In this document: one piece after another, positions 1 to 9,249 of the stretch
Position numbering within the stretch: position 1 is the stretch's first letter
Layout of the letters: each line of letters opens with the position of its first letter
Assembly (NCBI GenBank): GCA_011109175.1
Contig: RDEW01000024.1
Span: 761,088-791,294 of the forward strand
Origin: Dicyema japonicum
Lineage: Eukaryota > Dicyemida > Rhombozoa > Dicyemidae
Direction: 5' to 3'
DNA: 30,207 bases
Position numbers and translations under genes: made by a program
Notes under the pieces: model-generated
Databases searched by the model: none
Seen by the model: only the letters and a program-made list of their open reading frames with translations
What the model was told of the DNA's origin: nothing

Positions 1-119
1 AAGCCTGCTGCGTGGATTGCGAACGAGTTCCCTCGGAGTATGGCTATTCCAATCTTTTGTCTTAGCCATAACCCTTCTCGTTGATCCCTTTTCTTTCTGG
101 CAAGCAATCCTCCGAGTTT

Positions 120-275
120 TCGCAAGAACTCAGCCGTCATTGGACCAACGCTCCTATTACGGTGTGGGTCATTTGGTAATCATTGAGGGTAAAATGAATG
201 CTGCAAGATACATAAGCATTCTTACAAATCATCTTCCTCAGTCTCTGAAAAATGGGTCTAGGAGACTACGTTTTA
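120..275 (+). pseudogene. Tc1/mariner-like transposase fragment
   Basis: The frame around 150-265 reads SYYGVGHLVIIEGKMNAARY followed by ISILTNHLPQSLK. It matches the part of Tc1-family transposases after the second catalytic aspartate (family pattern: W-G-x-F-S-Y-Y-G-x-G-x-L, then I-x-G-x-M and Y-x-x-I-L). The SFSYYGAG stretch read from the Tc1 remnant at 20.5-21.1 kb is closely related. Only about 40 codons are recognisable. The HTH region and catalytic residues are absent, so this is a dead fragment. The longer open frame around it (17-325) extends beyond the homology and is not a gene. Confidence 0.7.
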
Positions 276-299
276 GAGCTCGATCGATGTATTTTGAAT

Positions 300-960
300 T
301 GTCATTTCAGTTTGCCTTTTTATAGTTGAAAAATGAAACAGTCTCTTTTTTGTGGTAAAGAACTTTTTTGATTCGAATAATGATTGTGGTCGGTAGATAA
401 TCCATAATGCACCGTCAAGATGTGTCCGGTCCAAGGTTTGGGGAACAGAAGGTATTGTCTGGGGACTTGATGGTTCGTTTTCCTTGTAGGGAGTCCTAGT
501 GTGCTTCCTGGGGTTTTGAGGATAGTCAGAGAGGTGAGTTAATTTAATAAGGATAATCCTCTTGAGTCTGCTGGATGTGATTTTAACCAGGCTGGATTTT
601 TAGCATTAACGACTCCACACAATATCAGGTTTCCAGCTTGTTTAACTTGGTTTATTTAGAGAGAATCTTTTTGGGCAAGAAAATGGAGGGGGACGTAGAT
701 GTTTGTAATGTTGAGAGTCACGAATCCAATTGTAATTGAAATCCTAGATATTTAAGTGCTCTTATCGTTTATCAGTGATTGTAGTTTGGCTGAAATGTCT
801 TTAAATCGAATGTTATCTATTATGAGGAGACTCCCCACCACGACTTTTTGAGCGGTCCAGTCGGATCTAATTGTATCCTGGAAAATGCGGGGTAGGCGAT
901 GATGGAGTAAGTCTGCTTTCTTGAAGTAAAATCAGGTCAATGTTCTGTTTTTAATGAAAA
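300..960 (-). pseudogene. LINE endonuclease (APE-type) remnant
   Basis: Read on the minus strand with frame changes. A stretch resembling SRGGGVLIIIDN comes first (about 850-800). Next is VVNAKNPAWL (about 620-590), which corresponds to the GDFNAKHxxW block of APE-like endonucleases of non-LTR retrotransposons. It is followed by NPRKHTRTPYKENEPSSPD (the R-T-S-SPD block, about 515-460) and DYLPTTIIIR (the SDHxPI block, about 400-370). The order of blocks is correct for an EN domain. Several stops and frame jumps make it a pseudogene. No RT follows on the window side. Confidence 0.65.
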
Positions 961-1043
961 ACCGTAGTTCGAAACTCCGTCTGAAAAGGATTATGCTCAA
1001 AGAGATGTGAACAATTTGAAAAAAATTATACACGAAAATTTCA

Positions 1044-1183
1044 CACAAGGAACACAAGAAGTCGAATAAACTGTTATCACGCAGAAAAATGAAGAAAATT
1101 TAAGTCCCCTCTTCTTTCATGAAAGCGATGTTAGGGATACACTACATTCCGCAAACACCACACTCTCACGGTTGTTCTATTAA
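1044..1183 (+). pseudogene. Unassigned ORF tail, copy 1
   Basis: The second half of this stretch keeps the reading frame of the copy 2 ORF at 17721-18083. [12 protein letters not shown], then SANT and LFY, then a TAA stop are shared. The upstream half has lost the frame (for example an in-frame stop after EVE). Because the duplication boundary falls at about 1034, copy 1 contains only the 3' end of the ORF. Function not recognised. Confidence 0.4.
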
Positions 1184-1291
1184 AAATCTTGCAGATCCCA
1201 TGTTGGGAAACACTGGTGTAGAGGATTGTCCTAAAAGTTTAAAACCATTTAATCCCTTAAAAACGAAAAGTTAACTAATCAAACGATCAAA

Positions 1292-2590
1292 TTATTCGAT
1301 TATAGGATAAATTGGACCGATAGGAAATCTACAGTTATATTTCCCACGTGACAGTTTGAAGTATCCATGTATTCCCCATGCTTTTCCCCATCCATTTTTG
1401 ATAAGCCAATACTTTTCACCTTTCATAATTCCATAACCAACAACAGAAATTACATGATTATAGTTCAAGTTATGACAATTCCTGATATGGTATACTCCTA
1501 AAACGTTTCATTCATATTTACCTCGGAGATAAGTTTGCATGCTTATTAAAGAACCATCAACTTGAGCAGTAATAGGACCAACTTTAATGAGATAGTCCAT
1601 AAGCATTTGTTCGTTACCATTATTAAGTATTTTATAACCAGTCAATTTAAGTTTAATATTTGGTTTACCATCATATTTACATTTACCCTCATATTGAGTT
1701 ATCCCTAGAGACATTACATTAGCCACATATGGATATCGTTTCACCATTATTAAGTATTTTATAACCAGTCAATTTAAGTTTAATATTTGGTTTACCATCA
1801 TATTTACATTTACCCTCATATTGAGTTATCCCTAGAGACATTACATTAGCCACATATGGATATCGTTTTTCAGAATTAATTCCTCCGTTATTTTTAATGT
1901 AATCATAAACATCATCGACAGATCCACCACTGCATCCATGTTCATATACACAATCTACCATGTTTTGTTCACTCATAGATATAAGAATATTGTGTTTGAT
2001 TGCAAAATGTAACTCCAACGTAGCCAACTAAATGTGTTAAACAATTGTTAACTGCTGCAAATGCATAGCAAGACCCACAAAAACCTCCTTGCATTTTTAT
2101 ATCAGTTACACAGTTTCGTTTTACCCAACTAAATGATTTGGGATATCTTGTTTTATTTGTATACACAATATAATCTTCTAATAATTCATTTGTGTTTGTT
2201 TGATTAGAATAAGAATTAAACTTGAATTTGTTTGGTTTTCTAAATTCCCTTCTTGTCTACAAAAATATATTGTAATTAAACCAGGTCAGCGAACTGATTA
2301 ATTCCCAATTCATACAAAAATCTACCTTGATTAAAAAGTATATTGTGGTTATCAATGAAGATTAAGTTTTCAGTAAAAATAGCCTTTCTAACCTGTAGTT
2401 CTAAGCCAGAATAGGATCTATCTTAAAATAAGTAAAAATAAATTTAACTATATTTTTCTATGAAATTATTCCATTGGATTTCATAATATTCATCGTCTTT
2501 AAGTGAATAATTGATTGATTCGTATTTGAAATGAATTTTAGATGAAATAAAGTTATTAAAAATTACAACAAGGAAAATTATGTTGATCAT
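1292..2590 (-). pseudogene. Cathepsin L-like cysteine protease, disrupted copy
   Basis: Papain-family (C1A) protease with the same six-exon layout as the intact gene at 18432-19600. Exons are 2590-2449, 2421-2282, 2256-2053, 2027-1845, an exon interrupted by a duplication (about 1814-1522) and 1497-1292. Introns are 2448-2422 (27 nt), 2281-2257 (25), 2052-2028 (25), one starting at 1844, and 1521-1498 (24). The signal peptide reads MINIIFLVVIFNNFISS, and the propeptide has ERFNIN spacing and GINQFAD. CGSCYAF, NHVIS and IKNGWG are all present. Three defects: (1) a 127-bp tandem duplication at 1616-1869 shifts the frame; (2) intron 4 has lost the acceptor AG used in copy 2 (tatag became atatg); (3) an extra Gly (QGGFCGSC) moves the oxyanion-hole Gln one residue away from the catalytic Cys. 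Splicing from the first donor copy to the second acceptor copy could skip the duplication, but the extra Gly would remain. Confidence 0.88.
1616..1869 (-). repeat. 127-bp tandem duplication inside protease exon
   Basis: Positions 1616-1742 are repeated head to tail at 1743-1869, almost without change. The unit covers the intron-4 region and the start of exon 5 of the protease (from KRYPYVA to KILNNG). 127 is not a multiple of three, so the coding frame is lost. The homologous site in copy 2 (about 18750-18880) has one unit. Confidence 0.95.
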
Positions 2591-2849
2591 TTTAATTAAT
2601 TCTGTCTATTTTTTATTTAAATATTTTTGAAATAATATATTTTTTTTCATTAAAAATATATATTTTTGTTTTTTATGAGTTTATCCAAACGAAATTGATA
2701 ATCGCATTATCTTTGCTAGATGGTCTTTCCTTGATCCTTTACCAGCTCTTTGGGTTCGGGTTGTGTTCTGGTTACGTTGGATTAGGTCTCCTCTGTTATT
2801 AGTGGTAACTTAGGTTTGGAATTAAAAAATATATTTTTTCTTACTTCAC

Positions 2850-2985
2850 TGGAAAGTTCCCACGATGGTTGATTTGAATCGACGTGATGCTTGGAAAGAA
2901 TACGTTTCACTTATACCGTGGGAACCGAATATACCCTATAAATAAGTCAAAATGAAAATATTTATTTTATTGTCAGGATCACTGG
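2850..2985 (+). repeat. Possible SINE fragment
   Basis: The stretch ending in accgtgggaaccgaatatac resembles accatgggaaatagatatac at about 30057-30076, and both are followed by T-rich tails (ttattttattg here, ttattattgttg there). The fragment lies at the left end of a copy 1-specific segment (2815-3550) that is missing at 19805-19868. A short retroposon end would explain this. No A box is visible here, so the call is tentative. Confidence 0.35.
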
Positions 2986-3234
2986 GTTGATAGGAAAAGT
3001 CCTCTCAGCTATCTAATGATCCCTGACTTAGAAAGGAAAGGCAAATCCGGCGAAATCTTTCTCGTGCATACGGGCCCTCGAAGGATAAAAATTATCGCTT
3101 CAGAATTGCACCCCAAAAGCCATCACGTGAACACTTTCTATCTGGATGGAAGAAAAGTAAAATTTCTTCACTCTCCAGAACCACCAGGACTTGACGCGAA
3201 AGTGGAGGATCTCTGTGTACTACTAAGAAATTAA
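2977..3234 (+). CDS. Unassigned ORF in copy 1-specific segment
   Basis: Open frame of about 85 codons starting with DHWVDRKSPLSYLMIPDL and ending VEDLCVLLRN before TAA. The first ATG is at 3016 (72 residues). It is less AT-rich than its surroundings and contains basic runs such as GPRRIK and HPKSHH. I see no signal peptide, membrane segment or family motif. A CAG lies just before 2977, so this could be a 3' exon, but I find no convincing upstream exon; the sequence before it looks SINE-derived. It is missing from copy 2, so it is either part of an insertion or a segment lost there. Confidence 0.3.
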   Translation, partial: DHWVDRKSPLSYLMIPDLERKGKSGEIFLVHTGPRRIKIIASELHPKSHHVNTFYLDGRKVKFLHSPEPPGLDAKVEDLCVLLRN

Positions 3235-3550
3235 CTAAAACAAATATTCCCGCTAATTATGATTGTAACTATTCTAACAAAAATTAAAGAAATATTAAGT
3301 TCTTAGTAAAGCTAATCAAATTTATCACCTTCCTTGCAGCCATTCCATACACGAATAGTCAAATCCTCCGATGAACTAACATACTACAGAAGCAATCAAC
3401 TCACCTGGTTTTTCTCTGGAATATACTCAATTGATTTGATCACACCTCTATGTCTTTTATAAGACTTCACGATGCAGCACGTGTTTGATTACCACACTCT
3501 GATCGTAGAAATTGACTGTACTTTATGACATTTCCGATTGAGGCGACTCC
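3235..3550. other. No gene seen
   Basis: Remainder of the copy 1-specific segment. It is AT-rich, with no frame or repeat I can name. It ends where the shared RT-tail sequence (gttctccatctccctctgc) begins. Confidence 0.5.
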
Positions 3551-4075
3551 GTTCTCCATCTCCCTCTGCTTTGCGCATCTGTCCTTAGATCTTCTAGGTC
3601 ACTGCAGATTAAAGTTTCTTCCAATTCCGTTAATATCCTTGTTTAGAGCCACAGAGAGGGTGACTCTAGGTCTTCCTCTAAACGATGGTTTGTTCTCATT
3701 GTTAAACTAATAGTCTATTATTATATTTGCAGGGGCGTTCATGTCCATTCTAAACACGTGCCTAAACAGTTTCAATCTTGATTCAATAATGTCGATCATT
3801 TTTGCCTGTATTGTGCCACAGAGTCTAATTACTTATTTGAAATCTCCTTAGAGAAGCCTAGCCCCATTAAATTTCGTAATTGTTTTCGATTAAATATATC
3901 CATTTTCTTGAGCTTTGTGACCCTCTCCTCTATGTACCCGAGTTGTACATAAGTACCGGCTTCATAAATGAGTTGTATATCTTATTCTTAGATTTGTTTT
4001 TTTAGTTTTCGTCGACTCCATATCTTCTGCATTTTCATGTAAATGACATCTCGCATTCCAATCCATATCCTCCAA
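3550..4075 (-). pseudogene. LINE reverse transcriptase C-terminal tail, copy 1
   Basis: The minus strand reads, in order with frame changes, YNSFMKPVLMYNSGT (the thumb-side K-P-V-L-x-Y-x-S block), ESRLKLFRHVFRMDMNAPAN and PSFRGRPRVTLSVALNKDI. The last two correspond to the S-R-L-x-L-F-x-H-V-x-R and GRPRTTLPxxLN blocks at the C-terminus of some non-LTR RTs. Stops and indels show it is dead. The same fragment is at about 19868-20385 in copy 2. The fingers and palm are missing. Confidence 0.75.
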
Positions 4076-4189
4076 AGGAAAGCTTAAATAATTAAATCAC
4101 CCCAACTTGTATTCCAAAGCATATAAAGTCATTTTGCGAATTGTCGGAAAATTGAGTATTCAAAGTAGAAGACTACAATAAGTTAACAA

Positions 4190-5033
4190 TGGAATTGAGT
4201 CTCCTCTAATTCATTAGATTTTTTATGATGAAGGCAACAATACCACCATGAACAAGCGCTTTGAAGATCTCTTTGAAATTCTGTGATACTTGTTCAATGT
4301 ACGATTGAGAGCATCATATTTGACTCATTTTTTCAGCAGACTGAAGAAGATGATTTGTAAGTCCGCTTATGTATCTTGCAGAATTTATATTACCCTCAAT
4401 GGCTTCCAAATAGCCCTCACCGTAATAAGAGAAACTCCCCAGAACAAGATTTTTCCTAAAATTGAAATTTCAGTAAGCTAACTTTTTCAAACTTATTAGT
4501 TTATGCTATGAATTCCGGCTTCAAAGAGTCTTTTGCATTTTTGTAAACTATTGCGTTCTTTTTTGTCGGTCTCAGATCAAATGACATTTGTAAGTTTTTC
4601 ATTCATCATCAGAAACTTGTAAAAAAATTAACCATTTTCGTCTTTCCAGAATGTTTTTTCGACTCTAACAAGGTTTTTTGATTGTTTTTCGACAGAATAT
4701 TTTCTTTTTATTCAAAGTTCGGATTACTGCTTGCCTGGAAACTTGTCTTCCAATGGAATTCTTGAGTTCCGTAGATAACTTTAGCGATGAAAACTAAGGA
4801 TTTTCACTGGAAATATTGCATAAAGTAATTATCTTCGATTCATTTAACTTTGGTAGACGCCCTGTACCCGGATTACGAAAAATCCTTCCGGTCTTTTTGT
4901 ATCTACTGATGAAACTTCCGACAGTAGAAAAGGGAACTTCAGTCTCTATGGAAATTTGTCTAAGAGACATTTTCTGGTTGTGCAATCCGAGAGTTTCATC
5001 ACTCTTTATCCCAAGAGTTTCATCCACTAGCAT
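4190..5033 (-). pseudogene. Tc1-like transposase remnant, copy 1
   Basis: The minus strand begins with the paired-like HTH region: MSLRQISIETEVPFSTVGSF, ISRYKKTGRIFRNPGTGR and LPKLNESKI, which is the S-x-R-x-I-A..., P-x-S-T-V, GR-P-x-K-L pattern of Tc1 transposases. It continues through SENPSFSSLKLSTELKNS and ...SRQAVIRTLNKKKIF into the catalytic half, with stops and frame changes. The second-DNA-binding and catalytic regions run towards lower coordinates to about 4190. A duplicated remnant lies at 20530-21140. No terminal inverted repeats were identified by eye. Confidence 0.82.
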
Positions 5034-5059
5034 GCCCAGAGTATCTGTCTTTTAAGAAT

Positions 5060-5395
5060 CCTGTTTCCACTTCAAGAAAAATTGTACTTGCCAAGTCATC
5101 TCAGAGATGTTCATGTTGTCGTCTAGTCAGAACTTGGAAGATTGAAATCTCCTGTTCTGCTTGTTGAGATTTTTTCCACCTCAGTTGTATCAAGCTATCC
5201 CAATCTCTGCGAGTGGGCTTGGATTCAGTCACTTTCCATATCGGTTTTACCTCAATCTTTCTTCCACCTTGGTTTTACATACACTAGCTCCCCCATCCGG
5301 AGTAAGTCGCCTGACTGCATCGAACAATGAAGTTCTCGCAATACGGAATCTTTTCCCTGTAGCTGTGGCGGGCTCGACGGAATGAGACCTGGTCA
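5060..5395 (+). pseudogene. LINE ORF1 with PHD-like finger, degraded (copy 1)
   Basis: Homologous to 21185-21560. The C-x-C...C-x-x-C...H-x-x-C finger readable in copy 2 is interrupted here by substitutions and small indels (the CSACGDFFHFGC block becomes CSAC followed by a stop). Copy 1 also lacks the roughly 550 bp that follow in copy 2 (about 21430-22010). Confidence 0.6.
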
Positions 5396-5399
5396 TCTG

Positions 5400-5820
5400 A
5401 AAGATCTAACTTCCATTTCTATAGTAGACCAAAGACTTGGTCATAAGAATTCAATTACTTCACCTATGAATCGGAGCACTTTCCGAAGTTATCCTCTATG
5501 TCCTATTCTCAGCCAATTTGATAGTTTTCGATAAGAAGGGCGGCAGAGTACGGCCGGTCTGGTTCGTCTTCATCCTCCCCTATATTAACCTCATTAAAAG
5601 AAAAAATATTAAAGTGTAACCTCAGACTCTTGGATCACTCATTCTGAAATACTTAGCTACCCTCTCTAAGAGATTAATTCTTGCGCTTCCTAAACAGATC
5701 TAAACAATTTAAAGATGCGTCAACGGTTACATAAATGTTGTTGGAATTAAAGTTTTCAAAACACTTGTTTCATCAAAAAAAATGATTTCACTTAAAATAA
5801 ATCGTAAAAATTAAGGGTTG
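5400..5820. other. Shared sequence without recognised gene
   Basis: Matches 22030-22425. I see only short broken frames on both strands. One minus-strand frame (about 5630-5440) reads FNIFSFNEVNIGEDEDEPDR but is interrupted and has no family match. It may be the 3' half of the preceding LINE or the upstream region of the gene that follows. Confidence 0.4.
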
Positions 5821-5823
5821 ATA

Positions 5824-6247
5824 ATGTCCAGGATCTGCAAATTATTATATTTGAGAGAGGAATCACCGAGGATCAATTTACACCTTGAAATGAATGAGGA
5901 TATTGAAAGACAATGGGTTAAAGATTGTCTTCCTTCAGGGGGAGTTGAATCAATTTGGAAAGTTATTCATGACTATTCAGTTCGACACCAATGGAGAATG
6001 TCTGACATTTGTTTTTCCACTCAGCAATCGCAGATGGGGATTTGAATATGGGTAGTGAAATTGGTGTCACTAAAAATCATGGAAGTAATGGTAAACTTAC
6101 AATTTTAGTAAATCAAGTGAAATATATTTCAAAAATTTATTATGGTTTTCAGGATTATTAACATAATTGTGTTTCTCAGTTATGTATCCCAGAAAGATGT
6201 TAATAGCAGGAAAGGTGTTGTCTCAGACTTCAAATTTAGGGAACTAA
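5824..6247 (+). CDS. Putative short-intron gene, 5' part (copy 1)
   Basis: Inferred model. Exons are 5824-5916, 5939-5999, 6025-6084, 6109-6144 and 6180-6247. Introns are 5917-5938 (22 nt), 6000-6024 (25), 6085-6108 (24) and 6145-6179 (35), all GT-AG with T-rich ends. Joined, they give a continuous frame of 105 residues with stretches such as MNEDIERQWGELNQFGKLF and QFDTNGESIADGDLNMGSEI. Unspliced, the region is broken. I do not recognise a family; helix-like ERQWGELNQ recalls a spectrin-type helix only weakly. In copy 2 one extra base before the second intron (22601-22605) and loss of the last acceptor (ctcag to ctcgg) break the model, so copy 1 is the better one. The start is uncertain: the frame is open only six bases further upstream. 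Confidence 0.42.
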
Positions 6248-6389
6248 AAAAATACTCCGTCCTTAGAGATTATTTACGATTTATCCTTATCATCTTCATA
6301 ACTTTTAAAACCGTTGAAAGAATTAGTTTGAAAAATCTGATTGCTTTTCTGGGGTGAGTTAATACAAGGAGTCAGTTTTTGATATATGC

Positions 6390-6720
6390 AAAGGCCTCTC
6401 CAATCTCTAGACTTTATCATGCCAGGTGTGCTTTCTCGATACCTAGGAGATGAGAGTCAAAAAATCTCAATTTGTCGATGTAGTAGAGTGGATCAAAACT
6501 GAGGCATACTTCCTCGATCCAAAGGAAGTTATTGGTCTTACGAAAATCGAAGACTCAGTGACTTGAAAAAGTATCTAGGTCGAGGCGAAAACCGAGTTCC
6601 AATTCATAGCTTCTCAGATTAGTAAACCATTAGTTCTCCTTTGACATAGATATCAGAAAAGCTCAGGACGTGTGAACACTGTTTAAAATCTTTAAATTCT
6701 TGAAAACTTCAACATTTCCT
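6390..6720 (+). CDS. Putative spectrin-like exons with very short introns (copy 1)
   Basis: The plus strand reads FVDVVEWIKTEAYFLDPKEV, then IGLTKIEDS. A 21-nt GT-AG candidate intron (gtgacttg...tctag) follows, then VEAKTEFQFIASQISKPL, then a 24-nt candidate intron (gttctcct...tatcag) and KSSGRVNTV. The copy 2 equivalent reads the same way with conservative changes. The WI-x-T-E-x-x-L start and spacing recall helices A/B of a spectrin repeat, but this is a weak resemblance. The upstream acceptor has changed in copy 1 (cctag-gag versus cctaag-ag), which would shift the frame. Probably part of the same transcription unit as 5824-6247. Confidence 0.38.
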
Positions 6721-6873
6721 GAGATTTACAATTCTCGAAAACCCGTGTTGTGAGTTGAAAAGTTATTGCTATGTGTCTTCCTTATATATATTTTTGTTTG
6801 GTGAGATTCTAAAGGTGATGAGACAGAAAACCTTGAAAGCCCTATATAGTGGGTAACTTCTCTGTAATGTTGG

Positions 6874-7137
6874 GACATCATTTACTTGCCTTCTGACGTC
6901 CTTGTAACTCCTGCTCCACTAATGTCGAAGATCATCACAAGTTTCAGCTTCAGAAAAAAGGTTGGAGAAGTAGATTTACTCTCTTCAATTTTCATTACAC
7001 CTCACGACATCATTTACTTGCCTTCTGACGTCCTTGTAACTCCTGCTCCACTAATGTCGAAGATCATCACAAGTTTCAGCTTCAGAAAAAAGGTTGGAGA
7101 AGTAGATTTACTCTCTTCAATTTTCATTACACCTCAC
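6874..7137 (+). repeat. 132-bp tandem duplication
   Basis: Unit 6874-7005 is repeated at 7006-7137, essentially identical. Copy 2 has one unit (23483 onward). 132 is a multiple of three, so the frame MPSDVLVTPAPLMSKIITSF stays open and appears twice in a row. In the short-intron reading, the unit contains the two terminal exons of the putative gene. Confidence 0.95.
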
Positions 7138-7217
7138 GTCGACATTTGGTGGAAGAGTTTTCATAGTGTAATCTTTACCATGTATTTGGTCAGAGAGATG
7201 TAGGAAGATACTATTCG

Positions 7218-7532
7218 CCTACTATATATTGCCATAAAGACTCGTAGTCTCACTGGTGGGATCTGTTTACGAGAATTGACTTTCATTAAAAAATCCATCA
7301 TCGGATTCGAACACACAAGTAATAAGATGTCAAGTTCAGGCAGAAGGCTATTGATGATTATTACTTAACATCCCAATACCACGGTAAAACCAAACTAATT
7401 ATCACGTGATCCCGATTCGTTCCATCAGTGACCATATCATTGCCCGATGTTCCTTCCTTGTGCCTGCGCATAGTCGTACACGTCGACTTGGGATCTGCTA
7501 TTTCAGGATTTTACATTTTAGATGTTTGGCAT
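7218..7532. other. Copy 1-specific segment, no gene
   Basis: Replaces 23699-25433 of copy 2. On the minus strand at about 7305-7294 there is an isolated GTTCGAATCC, which fits a pol III B box. I find no good A box at tRNA distance, so a SINE here is only a possibility. Confidence 0.35.
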
Positions 7533-8722
7533 AGAGGATAGATGTCTGACTCACGTATGGAGAGAAAGAATAAAGATGAGTTAAGTGCTATCTTTTCTAT
7601 GTGGGGGTGATTTCAAGTGATTAAAATAAATCAATACAAAAATACATATAAATTGATTTCCTTGACTGAGATATAGTAACAGTTGGGAGGGTCTACTAGA
7701 TTTGCAAAGGAATATCTTACTTCCAGTATAACGTAACTATTATTAGATGGGAAAAATAAGTTCGGGAAGTTCAAGGGGAATTAAAGAAAAGGATTCTTAC
7801 CTCTGTCCTCTGGACTCCCAAATGATAATATATCTTTGTCATTGAAATATGGTTAGAATTTTATATCTTTAATAAAAAAAACGAGACTGAGCCCTATCAA
7901 TCGCAGACCATGACCGGGTATCAACTAAAGCCATTTGAAGCTTTGTTATCAAAAAGGTCTGGAACGTATTCCACCACCTTCCATAGCACGGGAAGTTCAT
8001 TTCCACATGGCGCGTTTACTTAGTGATCACGTAAATTTACTTTCGCATCTGATAGGATTGGACAATCGACTTTTCACCTATGTAATTTTATTTTAAAAAC
8101 AAGAATTAATTATTTCTAGAATAACTGCAGATGAATTTCTCATCGAATTAACATAATTAATAAACTGTTTTCGATATTAACATAATTTATGAAACTAACA
8201 TGATTTTTATGGTAATTTTTTAATAAAATATACAAATTATTGCATTTTAACTTTAAAATCATGTGAAAACAATTATTAAAATTAAGTAAAGTTGTTATGA
8301 CAGGTCTCCATTATGGCTTGCAGGCGTTGAGCAAGCAATAAGAATTATTTGTCACAATCCCGATGCCAATGTCCTGTTAGAATATGGTGGTTCTATATGA
8401 TCAGCCTGTCTCAGATGGCGCACACTGCCAGGGTGGCATTTAAATGATCATTTTCTTTCCTCCAATCCACTGGATGGGTTCCCACGACTGTGAGGAATGG
8501 ACGTTTTCAACCTTTTATGCTGCTTCTGGATTAACCCAGTATTCAGTGGTCGTAGAATTGACGAGAGAAACCAAGATCTATCACTAGTTTATTTTGTTTC
8601 AACGTAGTTTCGTATCGTTGAGAATATTTAAGTGTAAATACCATACACGTGTGCTTCGCATTCTGATGAGCAATAATTAAACTGGCAACATAACAATTTC
8701 AAAAATTATACGATTCCCAATA
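7533..8722. other. Shared noncoding block
   Basis: Matches 25433-26640 in copy 2. It is mostly AT-rich. I see only short frames, such as WTFSTFYAASGLTQYSVVVE (plus, about 8498-8560), that I cannot assign. In copy 1 it directly precedes the homeobox ORF and may be its upstream region. Confidence 0.4.
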
Positions 8723-8988
8723 ATGAACGTGAATAAATCAAAGATCAGTTTGTTACCGTGTAAAGCTGTCAAGAAAAGAAGATGTTTTAAAGGAGATATC
8801 AAAAAGAAGACGGAGTATATGTTTAATAAGAACATCTATCCGTCCAAATTAGAGAATCAAATGTTGCAAAAACCTTTGATCTACCGGAGCATAATATAAG
8901 GATTTGGTTCTCTAGCAGAAGGCAGAAAAAACGTAAATTTGATAAAAAGAATTGTAAGTTTAATTTTGTTAATTACTTCAATTTTTGA
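8723..8988 (+). pseudogene. Divergent homeobox, one frameshift
   Basis: From ATG 8723 the frame reads MNVNKSKISLLPCKAVKKRR, then FKGDIKKKTEYMF and NKNIYPSKLENQM. One base appears to be missing at about 8864-8867. The next frame continues AKTFDLPEHNIRIWF and SSRRQKKRKFDKKN to a TGA at 8986-8988. Across the shift, residues fall on homeodomain positions R5, F8, E17, F20, Y25, L40, W48, F49, R52, R53 and K55. Position 50 is Ser, and position 51, almost always Asn, is Ser. A perfect GTAAGT follows DKKN at 8953, so the true 3' end could be an exon boundary. Copy 2 lacks the segment. Either a decayed homeobox gene or an assembly error in a real one; the subclass cannot be told. Confidence 0.72.
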
Positions 8989-9249
8989 CTCATAAATTAA
9001 AAATTTGACTTGTCTATGCTAACGATACACGTTGAGCTCAATTTGATAGCATTTTGTGTTTCGAAAAAATTACCAGTTAGCTAAGTGATTAATTTGTCTG
9101 AAGGTTGAAGTCGTGACGTACTTGCATTGGTTCATCTTCTAGTGAACATGGACAAGGCGATAGACTCGGGAGACGTCTACGTGTGTGTCAAACAGAGATC
9201 CAATCACTTGTCACATCCAAGATTCTTTGACATCTTTTGAAAAAAATGT

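Noticed and set aside
968-985. B box-like tagttcgaaactccg
   Set aside because: No A box upstream; a chance match in an AT-rich region is likely.
2866-2943. Possible upstream exon (MVDLNRRDAWKEYVSLIPWE) of the ORF at 2977-3234
   Set aside because: It ends in an in-frame TAA before the candidate donor, and the sequence resembles the retroposon end near 30057.
6886-7203. 105-codon plus-strand ORF with internal repeat as a repeat protein
   Set aside because: The repeat is a recent 132-bp tandem duplication absent from copy 2, and the frame runs through candidate introns.
7294-7305. tRNA gene on the minus strand from a B box GTTCGAATCC
   Set aside because: No A box or stems at tRNA spacing; at most a decayed SINE.
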